Assembly: GCA_023450085.1 (NCBI GenBank)
Contig: JAEXHI010000005.1
Span: 62,001-126,000 of the forward strand
Length of the DNA: 64,000 nucleotides
From: Bacteroidota bacterium
Lineage (GTDB): Bacteria; Bacteroidota; Bacteroidia; Sphingobacteriales; Sphingobacteriaceae
Direction of reading: 5' to 3'
Shown here in pieces: positions 35,028-43,579 of the stretch. The position numbers and the translations under genes are program-made. Numbering within the stretch: the stretch's first letter is position 1; each line of letters begins with the position of its first letter. A model generated the notes under the pieces. It had not been told where the DNA came from. It did no database searches and saw only the letters and a program-made list of their open reading frames with translations.

Positions 35028-36362
35028 ATGCAAACTAAAAACGACAAAAAAACAATCCGCTCTTGGGCCTTTTTTGACTGGGCCAATTCAGCTTATAATC
35101 TTGTAATTACTTCTACCATATTTCCAGCTTATTATACGGCAATCACTTCCGATAAGGATGATAATACCATCGATTATGTTTATTTCTTTGGTTACAAAAT
35201 TGTCAATTCGGCATTGTATAGTTATGCCATGGCTTTTGCTTTTTTAGTGATTGCTTTGCTGTCGCCCATATTGTCGTCCATAGCCGATACACGCGGAAAT
35301 AAGAAGATTTTCATGAAGATGTTCACCTATATTGGCGGTATTGCATGTAGTGCGCTTTTCTTCTTTGAAATCAACGCAGAAAAAGGAGTAGATACCCTGA
35401 ATTTTAGCATCATTATGTTTGTCTTGGCTGCTATTGGTTTTTGGGGAAGTTTAGTGTTCTATAATTCTTACTTACCTGAAATTGCCACGGTAGAAAAGCA
35501 AGATGACGTAAGTGCCAAAGGTTATATGTATGGCTATATTGGTAGTATCATTTTACAGATTATCTGCTTTGTATTTGTGTTTAAGCCTGAATGGTTCGGT
35601 ATTGTAGATGCTTCTATTCCTGCACGTTTGTCATTTTTATTGGTAGGGATTTGGTGGATAGGATTTGCACAAATTCCATTTAAAAACCTGCCTAAAGGAA
35701 GTCCCGATTATAAAACGGAAAAGAAGAATATCATGACCAGCGGCTTTCAAGAGCTTAATAAAGTTTGGAAGCAGGTAAAACAAATGAAATACTTAAAGCG
35801 CTTCTTGTTTGCGTTCTTTTTCTATTCCATGGGCGTACAAACCGTGATGTTGATTGCAGCACTTTTTGGAGAAAAAATATTGCATTTGCCTACTTCAAAG
35901 CTTATTGCAACCATTTTAATTTTGCAATTAGTAGCCATCCCTGGAGCCATGTTGATGTCGTACCTTTCTTCCAAAAAATTTGGTAACGTAAATGTATTGA
36001 TAGGGGTAGTTACCATTTGGATTGGTTGTTGTGTTTCTGCTTATTTTATCCATACTGAGCTTCAGTTTTATGCACTGGCCGCAGTTATTGGTCTGATTAT
36101 GGGCGGTATCCAATCTTTATCACGTTCTACGTATTCTAAATTTCTTCCGCAACATAGCCCAGACCATACTTCTTTTTTCAGCTTTTACGATGTAACAGAG
36201 AAAGTTGCGTTGGTTTTCGGGATGTTTAGTTTTGGCTATATCGAAGTGCTTAGTGGAAGCATGCGTAATTCCGTTATCGCATTGGCCCTGTTTTTTGTTT
36301 TAGGTTTAGTATTTTTGCTGCTTCTTAAAAAAGTACAACCCAAAGCAGTGGTTGTCGAATAA
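35028..36362 (+). CDS. UMF1/Atg22-type MFS permease
   Basis: 444-aa inner-membrane major facilitator with about 11-12 hydrophobic segments. The start WAFFDWANSAYNLVITSTIFPAYYT is the family hallmark, as is SRSTYSKFLP later. Yeast Atg22 exports amino acids from vacuoles; the bacterial substrate is unknown. The LutA-like gene begins 21 bases after its stop, so the two may form one unit. Confidence 0.87.
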   Translation: MQTKNDKKTIRSWAFFDWANSAYNLVITSTIFPAYYTAITSDKDDNTIDYVYFFGYKIVNSALYSYAMAFAFLVIALLSPILSSIADTRGNKKIFMKMFTYIGGIACSALFFFEINAEKGVDTLNFSIIMFVLAAIGFWGSLVFYNSYLPEIATVEKQDDVSAKGYMYGYIGSIILQIICFVFVFKPEWFGIVDASIPARLSFLLVGIWWIGFAQIPFKNLPKGSPDYKTEKKNIMTSGFQELNKVWKQVKQMKYLKRFLFAFFFYSMGVQTVMLIAALFGEKILHLPTSKLIATILILQLVAIPGAMLMSYLSSKKFGNVNVLIGVVTIWIGCCVSAYFIHTELQFYALAAVIGLIMGGIQSLSRSTYSKFLPQHSPDHTSFFSFYDVTEKVALVFGMFSFGYIEVLSGSMRNSVIALALFFVLGLVFLLLLKKVQPKAVVVE

Positions 36363-36383
36363 AGTGGAGACCCGAAGAATAGC

Positions 36384-37121
36384 ATGAAGATAGAACTGTT
36401 TATCCCTTGTTTTGTAGACCAATTATACCCAGAAACGGCTTTTAATACCATCAAGATACTTGAAAAGGCTGGATGTGAGGTAGCTTATAATCCTAAACAA
36501 ACTTGTTGCGGACAACCTGCATATAATGCGGGGTATTGGGAACAAGCAAAGGAAATAGGTACAAAGTTTTTGGCTGATTTTTCGGAAACAAAATATATTG
36601 TTGCCCCGTCGGCTTCATGTGTGGGAATGGTGAAAACAGGCTATAATGATTTGTTTACCAATACCATGGTGCATAATAAATGCAGAAGCTTACAGTCTAA
36701 TATTTTTGAACTTTCTGATTTTTTAATCAATGTACTTAAAAAAGACTACTTCGGCGCTGAGTTGGAGGGGAAAGCTGTTTATCACGATTCGTGCAGTGGT
36801 TTAAGAGAGTGTAAAATCAAGGCAGAACCGCGTAGGCTTTTATCGAAGGTGATTGGTCTGGAGATGTTGGAAATGAAAGATACTGATATGTGCTGTGGTT
36901 TTGGCGGTACTTTCGCCGTAAAATTCGATGCGATTTCTTCTGCCATGGCTGAGCAAAAAGTTAATAACGCTTTAGAAATGGACGCTGATTATATCATTTC
37001 TACAGACCTTTCTTGTTTGATGCACTTGGATGGCTATATCCAAAAAAATAACCTTTCTATCAAGACCATGCATCTTGCTGACGTGTTGGCAAATGGCTGG
37101 TTAGAAAGCACTGAATACTAA
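36384..37121 (+). CDS. LutA/YkgE-type (Fe-S)-binding protein
   Basis: 245-aa protein with two cysteine-rich CCG domains: CCGQPAYNAGYW near residue 35 and CCGFGGTFAVK near residue 172. A conserved HDSCSGLRE segment lies between. LutA works with LutB and LutC in L-lactate oxidation; neither lies nearby. The gene starts 21 bases after a UMF1 permease, so it may function in a different, unrecognised complex. ATG 36384 fits. Confidence 0.87.
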   Translation: MKIELFIPCFVDQLYPETAFNTIKILEKAGCEVAYNPKQTCCGQPAYNAGYWEQAKEIGTKFLADFSETKYIVAPSASCVGMVKTGYNDLFTNTMVHNKCRSLQSNIFELSDFLINVLKKDYFGAELEGKAVYHDSCSGLRECKIKAEPRRLLSKVIGLEMLEMKDTDMCCGFGGTFAVKFDAISSAMAEQKVNNALEMDADYIISTDLSCLMHLDGYIQKNNLSIKTMHLADVLANGWLESTEY

Positions 37122-37201
37122 TTGCTTCCGTCTTTTGTAAAACTCTGGTTATAATCGAAAGAAATTAACCTTTTTTAACATCGCATTACTTCAAAGTGAT
37201 T

Positions 37202-37209
37202 TACTTTTG
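37202..37209 (+). promoter_or_regulatory. candidate -7 box of the GLPGLI-like gene
   Basis: TACTTTTG matches TAnnTTTG, 30 bases before the chosen ATG at 37240. A T-rich TTTTTT stretch lies about 25 bases upstream. Confidence 0.5.
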
Positions 37210-37239
37210 TTGTGCTCATTATTATTGAATAACCAAAAA

Positions 37240-38121
37240 ATGAAAAAAATATTTATAGCCTTTTTAGGCCTTTTAGCTTTTACCTTAAATGCTCAAGCGC
37301 AAAAGAAATCTGGCGCAATTCAATTTGAAAGTGTAATTGACCCAGTTGCTGCAGCGGAGGCTAGTGGTAGACAAATACCTGAGGAAATGAAAGCGCGTAT
37401 GCCAAAGTCAATTAAAGCTAACTACGAACTGCTTTACAATGCTACAAATGCGAGCTATATGCCTGTAACAGAAACAGAAGATAGCAATAGTGGTGGTGGC
37501 GGTAGACCAGGTGGTGGTTTTAGATTTGGTGGTTTCGGCGGCGGTGGCAATAGAGAATACTATTACACGTTTGCTGACCAAAAAGTAGTGGAGGTTTTTG
37601 ATATGATGGATACTACTTATGTAATGCCTACCAAACTTGCCACTACGGGAAACAATTTAATGAATGGTAACGGCGGAAGAAATAACAACCAAAATAACAG
37701 TGCTGTACAATTTTTAAATGTTCCTCCAACAATTGAAGTGATTAAAACTGATGAAACCAAGAAAATTGTAAATCTTGATTGCAAGAAGGTAATCATTAAA
37801 ACTACGCGTAAAGCTAAAGTGTTGGATATGGAGAAGGATGTGGTAGAAGAAACGGTATTGTGGTATACTAACGATTTAGGTTTCAATTTTTCTCCAATGC
37901 CAAATTTATGGACAGAAGGAGCGGTTTTAGCTATCGAAATTAAAGGTGGTGGTACTACTGCAAAAAGTATCGAATATAGAGGTGTAAGCACTAAGGATGT
38001 AACTGCTCCTAAAAAAGCGGTGGCTATCACACCAGAACAATATCAAGCCAAAATGGAGGCGATGATGGCTAGATTTAGAAATAACAACAACCGTCAAGGT
38101 GCTACTGGTAGGGTAAACTAA
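37240..38121 (+). CDS. secreted GLPGLI-like protein
   Basis: 293-aa exported protein. ATG 37240 is chosen because it begins a clean signal peptide (MKKIFIAFLGLLAFTLNAQA) and an upstream in-frame start at 37207 lies on the promoter box. After a Gly/Arg-rich insert (about 85-105: GGGRPGGGF) comes a segment with YTFADQKVVEVFD and CKKVIIKTTRKAKV like the GLPGLI family. The C-terminus is Asn/Arg-rich and ends in NNNNRQG-like residues. The function is unknown. The family match is by resemblance only. Confidence 0.7.
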   Translation: MKKIFIAFLGLLAFTLNAQAQKKSGAIQFESVIDPVAAAEASGRQIPEEMKARMPKSIKANYELLYNATNASYMPVTETEDSNSGGGGRPGGGFRFGGFGGGGNREYYYTFADQKVVEVFDMMDTTYVMPTKLATTGNNLMNGNGGRNNNQNNSAVQFLNVPPTIEVIKTDETKKIVNLDCKKVIIKTTRKAKVLDMEKDVVEETVLWYTNDLGFNFSPMPNLWTEGAVLAIEIKGGGTTAKSIEYRGVSTKDVTAPKKAVAITPEQYQAKMEAMMARFRNNNNRQGATGRVN

Positions 38122-38146
38122 GAAATTCCATTTTATATTTTTTCTG

Positions 38147-38178
38147 AATGTCTCGGCCATCGTCGGGACATTTTTTTT
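38147..38178 (+). terminator. intrinsic terminator of the GLPGLI-like gene
   Basis: AATGTC (38147-38152) pairs with GACATT (38167-38172), with inner GC pairs, followed by Ts to 38178. Confidence 0.75.
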
Positions 38179-38219
38179 GTTATTTAGGCGCCAGTAGAAT
38201 AGGCAGAAGGTTTGCAAGC

Positions 38220-38345
38220 TGTCTGCGTAAATCAGCGGATTGGCGAGGTTAAAGTTTCTGTGGAATCAGCGGGGATTAAAATTATATCTATGGACAAACA
38301 ATAAATTCTCCCGCAGATTTTCGCAGATTGAAACCGCAGATTTAA
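38220..38345. repeat. CGCAGATTT/AATCAGCGG word cluster
   Basis: AATCAGCGG appears twice at about 38230 and 38263, and CGCAGATTTTCGCAGATTG / CCGCAGATTT follows. These complementary words could pair across the region. Similar words are common between genes in this lineage as I recall. Confidence 0.5.
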
Positions 38346-38416
38346 GATGATATGCACAAACCATCGGATTAGCATTATGGTATTTTCTACAAGTATTAGT
38401 GTGAGATGGATAAAGA

Positions 38417-38803
38417 CTACAAACCATTCACTTTCCTGAAAATAGACGTAGCAATGTCATCTGTATTAAAATTAACCAGTATACCCAGCTTTAAACTTGA
38501 TAATTTCAAATATGTAATGAGTTGTTTGTGATGTACGTTCAGGAGGTTTTCTACGGATTTTATTTCAATAATTACTTTATCTTCAACAAGGAAATCCAAT
38601 CGATAGCTTACGTCCAAGCGAATGCTTTCGTATTGCATCGGAAGAGGCACTTGAGTTGCATAAAAAAGTCGTCGTTTAGCAATCTCAAATCCCAAAGCAG
38701 CTTCATAGGCAGATTCTAATAAGCCAGGTCCAAGATTGTTATACACAGAGAAAATTGCTCCGCGTATTTCATAGGAAATTTCATTTTCAGTCATGATTTT
38801 CAT
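38417..38803 (-). CDS. GxxExxY protein
   Basis: 128-aa protein of the GxxExxY family, named from GLLESAY near residues 27-33 (GPGLLESAYE). The DFLVEDKVIIEIKS segment around residues 70-82 looks like a PD-(D/E)xK nuclease core (Asp, then E-x-K). The family is uncharacterised but linked in the literature to nuclease folds. It stands alone between repeat words and a plain gap. ATG 38803 is used; MTEN four codons later is an alternative. Confidence 0.87.
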   Translation of the reverse strand: MKIMTENEISYEIRGAIFSVYNNLGPGLLESAYEAALGFEIAKRRLFYATQVPLPMQYESIRLDVSYRLDFLVEDKVIIEIKSVENLLNVHHKQLITYLKLSSLKLGILVNFNTDDIATSIFRKVNGL

Positions 38804-38930
38804 AAATAGGTTGATTTAAGATAGTGATTTTACTTGAGGTTTTATCTTTTGAATGTTTCGCGATGACGAAAAAGCTTTTAGCCTTAGCTCAAAATATCTT
38901 AGAAATCTGCGATATTAGCCGCATATTTCT

Positions 38931-38938
38931 TACCTTTG
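38931..38938 (+). promoter_or_regulatory. candidate -7 box of thrS operon
   Basis: TACCTTTG fits TAnnTTTG and lies 69 bases before the thrS ATG, leaving a leader of about 60 bases. No -33 TTG at usual spacing is visible. Confidence 0.5.
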
Positions 38939-39007
38939 CACAAAATAAATCACACACGTAGGTGATTTGCATAACAATTTATTTTAAACTTTAAATCATA
39001 GTTGTAG

Positions 39008-40933
39008 ATGATTAACATTACATTACCTGATGGCTCGGTCCGTCAGTATGAAAAGGGTGTAAACGCCCATCAAATTGCCCTTTCAATTTCAGAGGGTTTA
39101 GCAAGAAATGTTTTAGCGGCAGAAGTAAATGGAGAAGTTTGGGACAGTTCTCGTCCAATAGAAGCTGATTCTGCGGTGAAATTACTTACATGGAATGATA
39201 CCGAAGGTAAATCTACTTTCTGGCATTCCTCAGCGCACTTAATGGCCGAAGCTTTAGAAGCACTTTATCCAGGTACAAAATTTGGTATAGGTCCAGCTAT
39301 CGAAACAGGTTTTTACTACGATGTAGATTTCGGCGACAGGGAGTTTTCTTCTGATGATTTCAAGCAGATTGAAGACAAGATGTTGGAACTGGCCAAGCAA
39401 AAGGAAGTTTTCGAGCGTAAAAGTGTAAGCAAAGCCGATGCTATCCAATACTTCACTGAAAAAGGTGACGAGTACAAATTGGATTTGATTGATGGCTTAG
39501 AAGATGGAAAAATCACTTTCTATACTCAAGGTAGTTTTACAGATTTATGCCGTGGTCCACATATTCCAAACACTAGTTTCATTAAAGCTATTAAGCTGAT
39601 GAACGTTGCTGGTGCTTACTGGAGAGGTGATGAAACTAAAAAACAATTAACTCGTATTTACGGGGTTACTTTCCCTAAAGCAAGTGAATTGACGGAGTAC
39701 CTTCACATGATTGAAGAGGCTAAAAAACGTGACCACCGTAAGTTAGGTAAGGAGTTGGAATTGTTCACCTTCTCAGAAAAAGTGGGAATGGGCTTACCAA
39801 TGTGGTTGCCAAAAGGTACTGCTTTGCGTGAGCGTTTAGTTCAATTTTTGACCAAAGCGCAACAAAAATCAGGTTACGAGCAGGTAATTACGCCTCATAT
39901 TGGTCATAAGAATCTGTATATCACTTCTGGTCACTATGAGAAATACGGAAAAGATAGTTTTCAGCCGATTAAAACACCACAAGAAGGAGAGGAGTTTTTC
40001 TTAAAACCGATGAACTGTCCTCACCACTGTGAGTTGTATAAATTTAAACCTCGTTCTTATAAAGATTTGCCAGTTCGTTTTGCCGAATTTGGTACGGTAT
40101 ACCGTTACGAGCAAAGTGGCGAGTTGCACGGTTTAACTCGTGTACGTGGCTTTACTCAAGATGATGCGCACTTGTTCTGTCGCCCAGACCAAGTGAAAGA
40201 AGAGTTTAAAAAAGTTATTGATTTGGTACTTCACGTATTTAAATCTTTAGGTTTTGATAACTATGTGGCTCAGGTTTCGTTACGTGATCCAGAAAATAAA
40301 GCGAAATACATTGGTTCTGATGAAAATTGGAAACTGGCTGAAACTGCAATTATTGAAGCGGCAGAAGAAAAAGGCTTACCTACCGTAGTAGAATATGGCG
40401 AGGCTGCTTTTTACGGACCAAAACTAGATTTTATGGTTCGAGATGCGCTGGGCAGAAAATGGCAGTTGGGTACTATTCAGGTAGATTATAACCTTCCAGA
40501 GCGTTTTGAGCTAGAATATACAGGTAGCGATAACCAAAAACACCGTCCTGTAATGATACATAGAGCGCCATTTGGTTCAATGGAACGTTTCGTGGCTGTG
40601 TTGATTGAACATTGTGGAGGTAACTTCCCATTGTGGCTTTCTCCAGAGCAATACATCATTCTTCCTATTTCAGAAAAGTATGAAGAATATGCAAAAAAAG
40701 TTTCAGAAGAATTAAATAATTCCGATATTCGCGGTCTGATTGACTTTCGTGATGAAAAAATTGGAAGAAAAATCAGAGACGCTGAGGTTAAAAAACTACC
40801 TTACATGCTCATTATAGGCGAAAAAGAGATGGAAGAAGGTAGGGTTTCGGTTCGCAAGCACGGTGAGGGAGATTTAGGAAGTATGACCTTAGCAGAATTT
40901 AGTGCATTAATTAACAAAGAAATAACAGTTTAA
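39008..40933 (+). CDS. thrS: threonyl-tRNA synthetase
   Basis: 641-aa class II enzyme charging tRNA-Thr, normal length. It has an N-terminal TGS domain (about 1-60), the editing domain with HSSAHLMAE near residue 72, and the catalytic core with zinc-type CPHHC at about 337-341, then the anticodon-binding domain. It heads the thrS-infC-rpmI-rplT operon, an arrangement common in bacteria. Confidence 0.96.
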   Translation: MINITLPDGSVRQYEKGVNAHQIALSISEGLARNVLAAEVNGEVWDSSRPIEADSAVKLLTWNDTEGKSTFWHSSAHLMAEALEALYPGTKFGIGPAIETGFYYDVDFGDREFSSDDFKQIEDKMLELAKQKEVFERKSVSKADAIQYFTEKGDEYKLDLIDGLEDGKITFYTQGSFTDLCRGPHIPNTSFIKAIKLMNVAGAYWRGDETKKQLTRIYGVTFPKASELTEYLHMIEEAKKRDHRKLGKELELFTFSEKVGMGLPMWLPKGTALRERLVQFLTKAQQKSGYEQVITPHIGHKNLYITSGHYEKYGKDSFQPIKTPQEGEEFFLKPMNCPHHCELYKFKPRSYKDLPVRFAEFGTVYRYEQSGELHGLTRVRGFTQDDAHLFCRPDQVKEEFKKVIDLVLHVFKSLGFDNYVAQVSLRDPENKAKYIGSDENWKLAETAIIEAAEEKGLPTVVEYGEAAFYGPKLDFMVRDALGRKWQLGTIQVDYNLPERFELEYTGSDNQKHRPVMIHRAPFGSMERFVAVLIEHCGGNFPLWLSPEQYIILPISEKYEEYAKKVSEELNNSDIRGLIDFRDEKIGRKIRDAEVKKLPYMLIIGEKEMEEGRVSVRKHGEGDLGSMTLAEFSALINKEITV

Positions 40934-40945
40934 TAAGGAAAGCAT

Positions 40946-41518
40946 TTGGCATTAGGAAGACCAGGATTTAATAGGGGACCACGTCCACCTTTTAAGAAAA
41001 AAGAAGCAGAACATAATATTAACGAGCATATTCGTGCTCAAGAGGTTAGGCTAGCTGGGGATAATGTAGAGCAGGGAATTTATCCTTTGTCAAAAGCATT
41101 GGCATTTGCTGATGAATTAGAACTTGACTTGGTAGAGATTTCTCCAAATGCAAATCCACCTGTTTGCCGTATCATGGACTACAGTAAGTTCATGTATGAG
41201 CAAAAGAAAAAGCAGAAGGAAATCAAAGCCAATGCTAAGCAAACCGTTATCAAGGAAATTCGTTTCGGACCGAATACTTCTGACCACGATTTCCAGTTCA
41301 AATTAAAGCATGCCATTAGCTTTTTAGAAGCAGGTGAGAAAGTTAGAGCTTACGTACACTTCAAAGGAAGAGCAATTGTTTACAAAGAGCAGGGAGAAAT
41401 CTTATTGCTTAAGTTTGCACAAGCGCTAGAAGAAGTAGGTAAGGTTGAGTTATTGCCAAAATTGGAGGGTAAACGTATGTTTTTAACCGTAGCTCCAAAA
41501 GCAACAGCAAAGAAGTAA
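40946..41518 (+). CDS. infC: translation initiation factor IF-3 (TTG start)
   Basis: 190-aa IF-3 that blocks premature 50S joining and checks start codons. The start is TTG at 40946: an in-frame TAA at 40934 closes the frame just upstream and no ATG occurs before residue ~70, so TTG is the only reasonable start. A purine-rich AAGGAAAG stretch at 40935-40942 can serve as the ribosome site. An IF-3 N domain and C domain (KEIRFGPNTSDHDFQFKL, RAYVHFKGR) are intact. A rare start codon in infC is known in other bacteria, where it lets IF-3 repress itself; this is expected here by analogy. Confidence 0.93.
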   Translation: MALGRPGFNRGPRPPFKKKEAEHNINEHIRAQEVRLAGDNVEQGIYPLSKALAFADELELDLVEISPNANPPVCRIMDYSKFMYEQKKKQKEIKANAKQTVIKEIRFGPNTSDHDFQFKLKHAISFLEAGEKVRAYVHFKGRAIVYKEQGEILLLKFAQALEEVGKVELLPKLEGKRMFLTVAPKATAKK

Positions 41519-41543
41519 TAAATTATATAAACAAAATCAGGTT

Positions 41544-41744
41544 ATGCCAAAAATGAAAACCAATTCCAGTGCTAAAAAGCGTTTTTCGCTTACTGGAACA
41601 GGTAAAATTGCAAGAAAGAACGCCTACAAAAGTCACATCTTGACTAAAAAGAGTACTAAACGTAAGCGTAACTTAACCAACACTAGTTTGGTAAACGATG
41701 CAGATATGGGCAACGTTAAACGTATGCTTTGCATCGGTAAGTAA
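41544..41744 (+). CDS. rpmI: 50S ribosomal protein L35
   Basis: 66-aa basic ribosomal protein, normal length (MPKMKTNSSAKKRFSLTGTG). The KMKT..AKKRF and KIARKNAYKSHILTKKS stretches are family-wide. It follows infC by 25 bases. Confidence 0.95.
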   Translation: MPKMKTNSSAKKRFSLTGTGKIARKNAYKSHILTKKSTKRKRNLTNTSLVNDADMGNVKRMLCIGK

Positions 41745-41818
41745 TTAATTTTTAACCAGATGAACGGTAGTAAGCTTGTTGAGATACACAGCGCCGCTTA
41801 TCAAAAACACAACACATT

Positions 41819-42163
41819 ATGCCTCGTTCGGTAAACGTAGTAGCTGCAAGACGCAGAAGAAAAAAAGTCCTAGACATGGCCAAAGGCTATTGGGGCTCAA
41901 GAAGCAAGGTTTTTACCATTGCTAAAAACACGGTTGAAAAAGGTTTGCAATATGCATACCGTGACCGTAAAGCTAAGAAAAGAGAATTCCGTGCATTATG
42001 GATTCAACGTATCAATGCTGGTGCTCGTGAGCACGGTATTTCTTACTCGCAATTGATTGGTAAATTAGCTGCAAAAAACATCGGTTTAAACCGTAAAGTT
42101 TTAGCTGACTTAGCAATGAACAATAAAGAAGCTTTTAAAGCTGTTATTGATGCAGTAAAATAA
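41819..42163 (+). CDS. rplT: 50S ribosomal protein L20
   Basis: 114-aa ribosomal protein that assembles early on 23S rRNA, normal length (MPRSVNVVAARRRRKKVL). The gap to rpmI is 74 bases, longer than between other genes in the operon, and can fold weakly (TAAGC with GCTTA at 41772-41798). In other bacteria L20 represses its own operon at such sites, but this is not shown here. A terminator follows. Confidence 0.95.
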   Translation: MPRSVNVVAARRRRKKVLDMAKGYWGSRSKVFTIAKNTVEKGLQYAYRDRKAKKREFRALWIQRINAGAREHGISYSQLIGKLAAKNIGLNRKVLADLAMNNKEAFKAVIDAVK

Positions 42164-42178
42164 GATACTAAGATATCA

Positions 42179-42215
42179 AGAAAAGGGAGTTCCGCATTTG
42201 CAGAACTCCTTTTCT
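42179..42215 (+). terminator. intrinsic terminator of thrS-infC-rpmI-rplT
   Basis: AGAAAAGGGAGTTC pairs with GAACTCCTTTTCT, starting 15 bases after the rplT stop. The downstream Ts are included in the stem and followed by ATTTT. Confidence 0.8.
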
Positions 42216-42222
42216 ATTTTAA

Positions 42223-42230
42223 TACCTTCG
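42223..42230 (+). promoter_or_regulatory. candidate -7 box of the thioredoxin gene
   Basis: TACCTTCG, one mismatch from TAnnTTTG, with a TTG 22 bases upstream at 42198-42200, 48 bases before ATG. A new promoter is expected here because a terminator lies just before. Confidence 0.35.
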
Positions 42231-42278
42231 TAAAAACTATTTCCTGTTGATTTTTGTTCGTGTTTAAAAGGATATGAT

Positions 42279-42575
42279 ATGTCAAAGTTTTCTGAATTAA
42301 TTAATGGCGATAAGCCCGTATTGGTCGATTTTTTTGCCGAATGGTGTGCACCATGCAAAGCAATGGGACCAATATTGACCGAACTGAAGAGCCAAATAGG
42401 AGATAAGGCTTCCATTATCAAGGTAGATGTAGATAAAAACCAAGCAGCTGCCAGTGCATTTAATGTACAAGGTGTTCCTACTTTTATTTTATTTAAAAAA
42501 GGAAAAGCAGTTTGGCGACAAAGCGGTGCTGTTCCTGCTCCCCAATTGAAACAGTTGATTGAAATGCACGCTTAA
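42279..42575 (+). CDS. thioredoxin
   Basis: 98-aa thioredoxin-fold protein, slightly short for the family. The redox motif is W22-C23-A-P-C26-K27 rather than WCGPC, which occurs in Trx-like proteins. The cis-Pro block VQGVPTFILFKKG is intact. It probably reduces cytoplasmic disulfides. It stands between the ribosomal terminator and the convergent pdeM gene, and the gap to pdeM is seven bases. Confidence 0.88.
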   Translation: MSKFSELINGDKPVLVDFFAEWCAPCKAMGPILTELKSQIGDKASIIKVDVDKNQAAASAFNVQGVPTFILFKKGKAVWRQSGAVPAPQLKQLIEMHA

Positions 42576-42582
42576 GGCCATA

Positions 42583-43218
42583 TTATACTTTCACTATTTT
42601 ATTAGGAGTAATAGCAAATACCAAATCGTTTTCTTTAGCTTTCACAAGCTGTAAGCCTGTAAAGTTGCTAAATGCGGGGAGAATGGCATGGTACTCTCCA
42701 AAATAGAAGCAAGGAAATTTTAATCGCTGTTTCGCCTTGTTGTAAATGCTAATTCCAGGATGAATGTGACCGCTAATAGCATATAGATTGGACTTGAAAT
42801 TTGCAACATCATGAATAAAGCAAAATTTATCAGTTGGATAATTGGGTTCATGAACCTCAACAGCTAATTTTTTATATATCTCTTCTGATTGCTTATCGTG
42901 ATTTCCTTTCACTAGTATAAAATTGATTTCACTAAAGTTCTCTTTCCACCTTGCAAATTCGTCAATTTCTGTATTGTAGTCGCTATGGAACATATCCCCA
43001 TTGATGAGTAGCTGTTTTGGATGATGTTTTTCTATTAAAGATGTAAGTCGTTGGAGGTCATTTTGTGATACACTGTTGGGAACTGCTAAACCCGCTTTCC
43101 GAAAATGGGCAGCCTTACCCAAATGTAAGTCACTAATGGCTAATAATTGCTCGTTAGGCAAATAAATTGCTCGTTCTTTATCTAATATGATTTCTTCTTC
43201 TCTAATCGAAATTTTCAT
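42583..43218 (-). CDS. pdeM: ligase-associated metallophosphoesterase PdeM
   Basis: 211-aa calcineurin-type phosphoesterase from the ligase-associated DNA repair module. Metal motifs are D30-L-H32 in AISDLHLGK, GD at 74-75 (NGDMF), GNHD at 105-108, and SGHIHPG. Work on Pseudomonas putida relatives shows Mn-dependent activity on DNA. It is the last gene of the module in transcription order, but lies 361 bases from lhr, with a repeat element between, so it may have its own promoter. Confidence 0.9.
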   Translation of the reverse strand: MKISIREEEIILDKERAIYLPNEQLLAISDLHLGKAAHFRKAGLAVPNSVSQNDLQRLTSLIEKHHPKQLLINGDMFHSDYNTEIDEFARWKENFSEINFILVKGNHDKQSEEIYKKLAVEVHEPNYPTDKFCFIHDVANFKSNLYAISGHIHPGISIYNKAKQRLKFPCFYFGEYHAILPAFSNFTGLQLVKAKENDLVFAITPNKIVKV

Positions 43219-43229
43219 GCGTTACTCTA

Positions 43230-43260
43230 TCGTCATCTCGACCTCGCGGAGAGATCTTTG
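43230..43260. repeat. single CGTCATCTCGACC arm
   Basis: Closely matches the left arm of the element at 4581-4610, but I see no full right arm near it. Confidence 0.6.
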
Positions 43261-43399
43261 AAGTGTGTGTTAAAATTTTTAATAACCATTAAGAAATTAA
43301 GGATATTAAGTTTTCACGACGCCTTAATCTTAATGTTTCTTAATTCCTTAATGTTTTCATTTAATTTAGAGACTAGTTAGTTATTCGTCATTCGTATAC

Positions 43400-43518
43400 C
43401 GTCATCTTGATCCCGAACTTTCGGGAAGGAGACCACGAAGTAGGTATAAAGTAAAGTTTTTAAACAATACACCTGTAAAAGATTTCTCCATTCCGCTTTG
43501 CTCCAGTCGAAATGACGG
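43400..43518. repeat. CGTCATCTTGATCCCGA inverted repeat
   Basis: The outer bases CCGTCAT pair with ATGACGG at 43513-43519, and CCCGAACTTTCGGG is a small hairpin in the left arm. The inside carries GATTTCTCCATTCCGC words shared with the other elements. Confidence 0.65.
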
Positions 43519-43579
43519 GAATATACACCGTCTTAATGTTTCTTAATCCCTTTTTTTTATTTGAAATAATGTTCTAAAC

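Larger units (their letters stand above)
43219..43579. other. 361-base gap splitting lhr and pdeM, made of repeats
   Basis: No gene. It contains a single CGTCATCTCGACC arm (43230-43260), a degenerate TTAATGTTTCTTAAT section occurring twice (about 43330-43350 and 43531-43550), and a complete CGTCATCTTGATC...GAAATGACGG element (43400-43518). The gap separates genes that are normally adjacent in this module. Confidence 0.75.
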
